Below are positions 8,130 to 13,362 of a stretch of 13,362 nucleotides of DNA, piece after piece. The DNA lies in contig JAKQGS010000361.1 of NCBI GenBank assembly GCA_029556045.1, positions 1 to 13,362 on the forward strand, in the 5' to 3' direction. The first letter of the stretch is position 1, and the number at the start of each line of letters is the position of its first letter. The notes beneath the pieces were generated by a model that saw nothing but the letters and a program-made list of their open reading frames with translations, made no database searches and was not told where the DNA came from. This stretch comes from Pseudomonadota bacterium (GTDB taxonomy: Bacteria > Bdellovibrionota > Oligoflexia > Oligoflexales > Oligoflexaceae). The position numbers and the translations under genes are program-made.

Positions 8130-10479
8130 GTGGCTTGGCACACCGTTCGTCGGCAAAGGCCTCCGCAGCGAGGACGGGGTTGTTCCTGTTCTGGTGGCGG
8201 CAGGTCTGGCGGCAGCCGGCTATGCCTCGCTGGAAGTGGTCAAAAAGGGAATGGACGACTCCGAAAAAGCGGAGCAACGCGCCGTCAAGCAGTACTACCT
8301 GCAGCTGGCCAATGAAACCGCTATCGAGCAGGTTTCCCAGTTGATCGGAAACTTTGTCATCCTGGTGGACGGGGGCACCAAAAAATTCAAGAAAGGTGCT
8401 GCTATAGCCGGATTGAACCAAACCGGTGGCGTGATTCCCACCAATGCCACCACTCGCTCATGGAGTTTGAACAGCCAGGGGGTTATGACCATCAGCACCT
8501 GCCTGCGCCCCAAACTCACCAATGCCGACCTGGATGTGGCCTTTGCCAATAACGACAACAATAGCTGGTATAACAATACCAACAACTGTGATACCAACGC
8601 GCAGGTTCAAACCACCGTATCCGTCAATGAGTTACTTGCGGAGGGTTCCGTTAAATGGGACGATGGTTCCACCGACGATCTGCACAAGTATGCGATGGTT
8701 ACTGCCACCACGCGCCTCACCAACCCCGATGCCAGCTCGCAAGGTATTGACTTAACCAAAAGGGCACGTCTGCAATTGGCGGATCCTGCCAAAGTATGCC
8801 TGGCCGGCTTTGCCACGGAAGCCTGCAACGTGGATCAATGCAAATTCATGGAACCCGCCCGTGACGCCGCTGGGTCCGTGCGCTACTACTCCAATGGTAA
8901 GTATCATGTGCGCCCGAATGCTTTGTACGATGAAAGAGTCAGGCTGACCATCGATTCCGCCATTCATAATATTGTGAAAGCCGATGCCGCTGATCCCGAT
9001 CCGGTGGCCTTGAAAAATTGGCTTGATGCGGCGTATGCTCCCGGTCGTCGGCATCCCTTTTCGCAGTGGCAGGGAATCGAAGGCACGGTGACAAAAACTC
9101 CCCTCATAGAAATAGCCCCTGATGGCGCAGTCTATCTGAACCCTACCCTGGACGTGGCGGATCCCGCCAGTCCTATTGAAATCAGCAAAAAGGGCGCTAA
9201 AAAGAAGGCCCATTTAAAATTCGATGGATTCCTCTATAAAACCGACTATTCATCCTCCGGATCTCTGGCGATAGCCTGGCCCGCGGATAAATCCTACGAC
9301 GACATCGCTTGGGCCCTGAAACGAGGCTGTGATCGCACCATCGGCACCACGGCTCCTGACTTCTGCACTCGTATCAACTTTACTTATGAATTGAACAATT
9401 ACAATTACCCCCGCATTCGTCACTGCGATTACTTTGGCCCCAATAACTATTCGGAAAGCGGCCTCTATCCCTGGGATAAGGTCAGTTCCCATCAAAGCAT
9501 CAGCGATTGGGCCTCGGTGTCATCCGGCAACCCTGGGCGCCGAAAAATCAGCGACAATCGCACCGCCTACGTGGATAACTACCCCCATCATGATTTCGGC
9601 ACGGGCGGCCAGATTCACGTTCTGACCAAACACAACTTTTCCAACATCAAAGTAGGTGATGTGCGAGAGGAAGAGATCCGCGCTGATAAATCGGAAGAAG
9701 AAGTCACTGAAACCGTGACAAAAGAGGATGGCACCACCGAAGAAGTCAAAAAGACTGTGGAAAAAACCGACTATTTCCGACGCACCATCGATAGCAAGTT
9801 TTCGGTCAGCTGCCAGTACCAAAATGTCACCAATCTCTCCTACGATCATGATCTGACGGTGTGTTTTTACCTGGTCTACTTTAATGTCAAGAACCGCCTG
9901 ACTTGCCAGCCTAGCGTATCCGGGTACCAATGCCGCAATAGCAATGGCTGTTTTGTCAAAGGTACCCCGATCCTCATGGCGGATGGCCAATATAAAAACA
10001 TCGACGAGATCAAATCAGGTGAATACGTGTTCAACCCAGCCTCCGGCACACCAATTCGGGTTGGCCAGGTTGTGGTGGGAGATCAGAAAAGCGACATGTA
10101 CAAGCTGACCTTTGGTGGCAAGACCATCACCGCCACCCACAATCACCCTTTCATGACCGGTTTTGGTATCAAACGGGCCGAAGAACTGACAACCAACGAT
10201 GTACTGATCGACAAGGACTATCATACCGTCCGTCTTGAAGCTGTTGAAAAGGTGGCGAAGGAAGAAGGTGGGCTGGTGTGGAACCTGCTGTTGACCCCCG
10301 ATCCAGGTGAAGCCAGCGAAAACCTTGTGCAGGATCACCTTTTTGTGGCCAATGGCATGGTATCCGGCGACTTCTTTATTCAAAATGATGGCGCCAAAAA
10401 GCAGAAGGTTAAAGACTTTGAAGAATTCGGGAACTTTATGTTAAGCCGGCAGGTGTCGCCACAAAAATTCAGTCACTGA
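8098..10479 (+). CDS. Large pilin-like exported protein with C-terminal Hint autoprocessing domain
   Basis: The 793-residue product starts at ATG 8098, with AAGGGG 7 nt upstream; an earlier in-frame start at 7984 would overlap the previous gene deeply. A 27-residue leader ends in SEDG, before a hydrophobic stretch (VVPVLVAAGLAAAGYASLEV) that looks pilin-like but lacks Glu5. The central region (about 60-617) has twelve cysteines, Asn-rich stretches and, at about 524-559, a Glu/Lys/Thr-rich repeat-like spacer. I recognise no family there. Residues 618-760 are a Hint domain: Cys618 after Asn-Gly (NG|CFVKGTP), the TxxH block THNHPF at 680-685, and a final strand HLFVANGMVSGD where inteins end in His-Asn. 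Known Hint domains cut their own chain at the Cys. Here that would release the N-terminal part, as in hedgehog. A short 33-residue tail follows. The role is inferred as a pilus-tip or surface protein. Confidence 0.75.
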   Translation: MWQRMFGRTIKWLGTPFVGKGLRSEDGVVPVLVAAGLAAAGYASLEVVKKGMDDSEKAEQRAVKQYYLQLANETAIEQVSQLIGNFVILVDGGTKKFKKGAAIAGLNQTGGVIPTNATTRSWSLNSQGVMTISTCLRPKLTNADLDVAFANNDNNSWYNNTNNCDTNAQVQTTVSVNELLAEGSVKWDDGSTDDLHKYAMVTATTRLTNPDASSQGIDLTKRARLQLADPAKVCLAGFATEACNVDQCKFMEPARDAAGSVRYYSNGKYHVRPNALYDERVRLTIDSAIHNIVKADAADPDPVALKNWLDAAYAPGRRHPFSQWQGIEGTVTKTPLIEIAPDGAVYLNPTLDVADPASPIEISKKGAKKKAHLKFDGFLYKTDYSSSGSLAIAWPADKSYDDIAWALKRGCDRTIGTTAPDFCTRINFTYELNNYNYPRIRHCDYFGPNNYSESGLYPWDKVSSHQSISDWASVSSGNPGRRKISDNRTAYVDNYPHHDFGTGGQIHVLTKHNFSNIKVGDVREEEIRADKSEEEVTETVTKEDGTTEEVKKTVEKTDYFRRTIDSKFSVSCQYQNVTNLSYDHDLTVCFYLVYFNVKNRLTCQPSVSGYQCRNSNGCFVKGTPILMADGQYKNIDEIKSGEYVFNPASGTPIRVGQVVVGDQKSDMYKLTFGGKTITATHNHPFMTGFGIKRAEELTTNDVLIDKDYHTVRLEAVEKVAKEEGGLVWNLLLTPDPGEASENLVQDHLFVANGMVSGDFFIQNDGAKKQKVKDFEEFGNFMLSRQVSPQKFSH

Positions 10480-10493
10480 TTTGGGTGTCAAAG

Positions 10494-11264
10494 ATGGTGG
10501 ATCCACGTTTCCATGGTGAAAGAGGCGCCTCGCTGGTGGAGATTCTTATCACCGTGGGGCTTACCGGACTGCTTGCGGTCATGGGGACGGCATTTTATGG
10601 CCAGATCCAAAAAGGCTCCACTTATTTACAGGCCCGCAAGGCTGCCAAACAGGATAATATTCATTTTCTATCGCTGGTTCGCAGCACCTTCTACCTCTCG
10701 ATCCCCGATAAGTTTGCACCGGCCATGTTTTCCACTATCAATCTCCATCAGAGCAACGACCCAGCGGGATACAAGCGGGTGGGATCCCGCATTGAACTGA
10801 CAAACGGGTCGGGGGGAGGAAATTATTTGGCCACCCTGTCCACCAAATGCGTCAATGCCCCGTCGAACCTCAGCAACGGTCGACTCCCGGTTATGAATCA
10901 AACCTACATCAACGGCATCATGAACGACGTTAATTGCACCGCCCGTTTGAATGGTCTCAGCTGCACCCAGAATCAGATTCCCGTGGTTGCGCTGGAGCGC
11001 TACAATTGGGCACGCTCCCGCTACCTACCGGCTGGAATTATGGCGGGAAACACCGTACAAAGAGCCAATATCGATCGCGGCGTCGCTGCCATCGCCTGCG
11101 TCGTTCCCAATACCACGACAGGCTACACCACCATCAAAATCTGGTCCGCCATCATCAATCCGGATCAGTCCAAAAACCCCAATCTCAACCAAAGGGTCCG
11201 TTGGTACGAAAACTCCATGACCCTTGCACCGTTTAGCCGGGGCAATTCACAGTACATTCAATAG
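10494..11264 (+). CDS. Type IV pilin-like pseudopilin/minor pilin
   Basis: The 256-residue product starts at ATG 10494, 6 nt after a GGGTG ribosome-binding element; GTG 10485, 9 nt upstream, is an alternative. The leader MVDPRFHGERG is followed by ASLVEILITVGLTGLLAVMG. That is a canonical class III signal with cleavage after Gly11, Glu at position 5 of the mature protein, and a hydrophobic assembly helix. Known pilins of this type are cut by PilD and assembled into type IV pili or type II secretion pseudopili. The C-terminal domain, with four cysteines, is not recognised. Its size suits a minor pilin such as PilV or PilW. The gene begins 14 nt after the Hint-protein stop, so the three pilin-like genes are likely co-expressed. 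No plus-strand terminator is obvious. Confidence 0.8.
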   Translation: MVDPRFHGERGASLVEILITVGLTGLLAVMGTAFYGQIQKGSTYLQARKAAKQDNIHFLSLVRSTFYLSIPDKFAPAMFSTINLHQSNDPAGYKRVGSRIELTNGSGGGNYLATLSTKCVNAPSNLSNGRLPVMNQTYINGIMNDVNCTARLNGLSCTQNQIPVVALERYNWARSRYLPAGIMAGNTVQRANIDRGVAAIACVVPNTTTGYTTIKIWSAIINPDQSKNPNLNQRVRWYENSMTLAPFSRGNSQYIQ

Positions 11265-11294
11265 TGCTTCGGTAAAGTGGGGGCATTAGGGGAT

Positions 11295-11317
11295 AAAAAA
11301 GGCGACCCGGGGTCGCC
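11295..11317 (-). terminator. Rho-independent terminator of the collagen-like gene
   Basis: On the minus strand, a 7-bp GC-rich stem GGCGACC/GGTCGCC (11301-11317, 3-nt loop) is followed by six T residues (11295-11300 as A on the plus strand), 17 nt after the gene's stop. The plus-strand side has no T tract, so termination of the converging pilin operon here is less certain. Confidence 0.8.
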
Positions 11318-11333
11318 TGATATTCGGTAACTT

Positions 11334-12800
11334 TTAATCTTCGAGGCAATAGATCCGCAAGGGGCTGGCAGCGCAGGATGGGGTTGCACTAAAGAGATAA
11401 TTGTTGAAAATGCCTCCGGCAAAACCCTGCGAAAAGTTCCCGGTGGTCGCGCTCCAGTTGTTGCAGTTAAACCCCGGAATGCGATTACCGCCACCATCAG
11501 AGCCGGTGGCCACGTTGAAATCCGTGACAAACTGCCCTTGCTCCGTCATGGCCAGAACATTAGCGATCGCGGCGCCGGAGAACAGCTGCGCAAACGTGGT
11601 GGCAACCTGTGCCCCATCAACCCGGTAGTACCCTGTGTTGGCGGTGTTGACAAAACGATCGCGGGCATTGGTGGTGTCATTGGACAGGATGGCTTTAAAG
11701 GTGCGGGTGCCGAAGCCGGATTGGTTTGCCAGCTGTTGGCAGATGGCATCCCCACCCGTGATGCCGCCTAACTGCGATGGGTAGTGTGTGCTGGATGAAA
11801 TGAAAGCCAGCTTTTTAACCTGCAGTGCATTCAATTGCACGCCTTTCCAGTTGGTGCCATCACAAACCACCAAAGTTCCAGCTTCCGCCACAAAGGTCAT
11901 ACGACCCATGCTGGCACCGTCACACACACCCAAATTTGCGATGGATTGAGCTGAAATCCCCAGTGTGCCTTGAACCACGAGGTTTTTTTCCAGCACAAGG
12001 TTGTAATCGGGCAAGGTCAGAGTATCCACATCCAGGGAAAAGTATGAGTCACCCTGAGGGCCCTGGGGACCTTGCGGGCCCTGAGGTCCGGCATCACCGC
12101 CCACACCTTGCGGTCCCTGTGGACCGGCCGGGCCCGGCAATCCGGTGGGACCAGCAGGACCCTGCGGACCGGCGGGTCCCGGTAATCCGGTGGGACCAGC
12201 GGGACCCTGGAGACCGGCTTCACCTGCAGGACCCTGCAGCCCCATGGGGCCTTGCGGGCCCACCACGATCGCCGGTGTCCGGACATCCACCATTTCCAGG
12301 CGCATCACATCCACCGCCATATTATCACCGCTAGAAAACTTGTTGGTAACCGAGACTTTGATGGTGTTACCAGCCACCAGATGAAACTGGCCGAGATCCT
12401 TCCAGCTGCGGCTATCCGCCTGAAAATTGGTGGCGCTATTGGATTGATCCACCGTGACAAAGGATATCGCGTTTCCAGTTTCAATCTGATACACGGCATC
12501 CTTGGCAAGCTTCGTGGTATTGCCGATCGCCAACGCCAGACGGTACTCCCCTTCCACCAGATTGGAGAAGGTCCAGGATGCCGATGCATTGGACCGGCTC
12601 AAGCGAAATGCACGGGTTACCAATTGAGAGTTGGCATAGGCCTTATTATTGGATTGATTGCTCCAGCTTCCCGCAGTGGTAAAGCCGGCGCCCCCGTTAT
12701 CCATAATCTCTGAGCTCGTTTGCGCGTTGACAACGGCAGGGGTTAAGGTTGCAACGATCAGGCACATTTTTATAAGCCTGATAAGACCGGAATATTTCAT
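11334..12800 (-). CDS. Secreted surface protein: golvesin-like domain, collagen-like repeat, DUF1554-like domain
   Basis: The 488-residue product starts at ATG 12798-12800, with AAAGGA 7 nt upstream. A signal peptide ends after PAVVNA (cleavage likely after residue 26). Residues 31-175 resemble golvesin C-terminal/Xly carbohydrate-binding-like domains ([15 protein letters not shown] at the start, [10 protein letters not shown] at the end). Residues 181-252 are 24 uninterrupted Gly-X-Y triplets, rich in GPQ and GPA, which should form a trimeric collagen-like rod. Residues 290-320 hold a two-Cys insert ([16 protein letters not shown]). Residues 330-488 look like the DUF1554 fold known from Leptospira and predatory bacteria ([27 protein letters not shown]). 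The layout suggests an exported trimeric adhesin or spore-/cell-coat-like protein; the ligand is unknown. It has its own promoter and terminator and converges on the pilin operon. Confidence 0.85.
   Translation of the reverse strand: MKYSGLIRLIKMCLIVATLTPAVVNAQTSSEIMDNGGAGFTTAGSWSNQSNNKAYANSQLVTRAFRLSRSNASASWTFSNLVEGEYRLALAIGNTTKLAKDAVYQIETGNAISFVTVDQSNSATNFQADSRSWKDLGQFHLVAGNTIKVSVTNKFSSGDNMAVDVMRLEMVDVRTPAIVVGPQGPMGLQGPAGEAGLQGPAGPTGLPGPAGPQGPAGPTGLPGPAGPQGPQGVGGDAGPQGPQGPQGPQGDSYFSLDVDTLTLPDYNLVLEKNLVVQGTLGISAQSIANLGVCDGASMGRMTFVAEAGTLVVCDGTNWKGVQLNALQVKKLAFISSSTHYPSQLGGITGGDAICQQLANQSGFGTRTFKAILSNDTTNARDRFVNTANTGYYRVDGAQVATTFAQLFSGAAIANVLAMTEQGQFVTDFNVATGSDGGGNRIPGFNCNNWSATTGNFSQGFAGGIFNNYLFSATPSCAASPLRIYCLED
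12124..12213 (-). repeat. Two tandem 45-bp repeats in the collagen-like region
   Basis: Positions 12124-12168 and 12169-12213 encode the same 15-residue unit ([15 protein letters not shown], with phase shifts at the edges) and are nearly identical in DNA sequence. They differ at a few third positions and at the right end of the second copy. They lie inside the Gly-X-Y tract and could expand or contract in frame. Confidence 0.8.
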
Positions 12801-12852
12801 TGAGACGTCCTTTCCTCAAGAAAAATATAAAGACCATTCATGGGTAAGAAAT

Positions 12853-12881
12853 ATTATCATTACTACCCAGTGCCGCGTCAA
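12853..12881 (-). promoter_or_regulatory. Strong sigma70-like promoter of the collagen-like gene
   Basis: On the minus strand, TTGACG (12876-12881) and GATAAT (12853-12858) are spaced 17 nt apart, each matching five of six consensus bases. The leader to the ATG would be about 45 nt. A dyad, TGGGTA (12841-12846) and TACCCA (12864-12869), is centred on the -10 and could be an operator. Confidence 0.7.
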
Positions 12882-12889
12882 AAATTTTC

Positions 12890-13252
12890 TTAAAGAAGAG
12901 AACGGGTGAAATTGGCGCTGTGGGACCCCGAAACCTTTTGCCCCGCCCAAGCCGAAGACAAAACTTCATGAAACCTCTTGCGGGTGTAGGGGCGGGTTAA
13001 AAAATCGATGCGGAAGCTCCGCACCCCGAGTTCTTCCAGTTGATTTTTGTATGAAGCAATGGAGTAGGCGTCCTCTCCGTAAACGATGGATTTGCAGGAT
13101 TCGTGGCCTACGTAAAATCGTTCCCCGGCGTCGTTTTCTATGTGAAGAGTTCGATAGCCGCACACCTTGGCGGTGGGGCATCCATTATGCAAGGCGGTCA
13201 GGGAGCAGGCCTCCCCAATAAATAGGGCATGTTCGGCAATAAACCGCCGCTT
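12890..13252 (-). pseudogene. Truncated U32-family (UbiU/peptidase U32-like) C-terminal remnant
   Basis: The minus-strand frame runs from a TGA at 13253-13255 to a TAA at 12890-12892 without an ATG; the first usable start is TTG at 13190-13192 (100 residues). Family-like sequence extends upstream of that TTG (FIAEHALFIGEAC, about 20 codons), so the TTG is probably not the true start. Visible features are cysteines in HNGCPTAKVCG, then ERFYVGHESCKSIVY and LEELGVRSFRIDFL. These resemble the C-terminal, cysteine-containing part of U32 proteins, which bind an iron-sulfur cluster in UbiU-type members and often act in tRNA/rRNA or quinone modification. The usual N-terminal barrel (about 250 residues) is missing. 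I read this as a decayed or frameshifted gene. A short real protein starting at TTG 13192 cannot be excluded. Its stop abuts the -35 of the collagen-like gene. Confidence 0.5.
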
Positions 13253-13283
13253 TCACCTAGCTGCACAGCCATTTCATGACAAT

Positions 13284-13362
13284 TCAGGCTTTATCCCGTT
13301 CCACTTCATTGGGTAACTCTGCATGCTCTGCATCGGCTCTGAAATTTTTATCAACTTGTCGC
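13284..13362 (-). CDS. Possible C-terminal end of an upstream gene (partial)
   Basis: A minus-strand frame enters from the right edge and ends at TGA 13284-13286, giving 25 residues rich in Glu, Asp, Ala and Lys (ending NEVERDKA). The composition suits a hydrophilic protein tail, but the piece is too short to recognise and may be chance. The 31 nt between it and the U32-like frame hold no visible promoter or terminator. Confidence 0.3.
   Translation of the reverse strand, partial: RQVDKNFRADAEHAELPNEVERDKA

Noticed and set aside
9949..10479. True splicing intein or polymorphic-toxin pretoxin Hint
   Set aside because: There is no His-Asn at the end of the Hint domain, no C-extein of substance and no toxin domain or immunity gene downstream.
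11825..12384. Plus-strand frames rich in Gly and Pro opposite the collagen-like tract
   Set aside because: They are mirror translations of the Gly-X-Y repeat on the other strand; the minus-strand gene has a signal peptide, promoter and terminator.

Overview
The window looks like chromosomal DNA from a Gram-negative bacterium with moderate GC content, most likely a predatory or deltaproteobacteria-like lineage such as Bdellovibrionota/Oligoflexia. This is inferred from the gene mix: a lipoprotein, HrpB, type IV pilin-like secreted proteins, and a golvesin-like/collagen-like/DUF1554-like surface protein. No rRNA or marker gene is present to prove it. There is no tRNA, CRISPR array, transposase or insertion sequence that I can see.

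Layout. Positions 1-212 (minus) hold the N-terminal part of a lipoprotein gene, read from a promoter that diverges from the next operon. Positions 472-7143 (plus) form a tight three-gene nucleic-acid-processing operon with overlapping genes. It encodes (i) a DnaQ-fold/GIY-YIG fusion related to the N-terminal half of UvrC and to Cho, (ii) a PD-(D/E)XK nuclease fused to an XPD/DinG-type iron-sulfur helicase, and (iii) the DExH helicase HrpB. Positions 7311-11264 (plus) form a second three-gene operon of exported proteins with type IV pilin-like N-termini: a PilX/GspK-like minor pilin, a large cysteine-rich protein ending in a Hint (hedgehog/intein) autoprocessing domain, and a pseudopilin with the canonical Glu5. 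Converging on it at 11334-12800 (minus) is a secreted three-part surface protein, with its own terminator and a strong promoter. The right edge (minus) holds what looks like an N-terminally truncated U32-family remnant and possibly the last codons of another gene.

How the genes may work together. In the first operon, two nucleases and two helicases are translationally coupled, which suggests a shared DNA (or RNA/DNA hybrid) repair or processing role. In the second, the two small pilin-like proteins could form a minor-pilin tip complex presenting the large protein, whose Hint domain would cut at Gly-Cys. The assembly machinery must be encoded elsewhere.

The two most unusual signals are a 63-nt near-perfect palindrome inside the nuclease-helicase gene (2603-2665) and the hedgehog-type Hint domain, lacking a C-terminal His-Asn, at the end of a pilin-like protein (from 9949).
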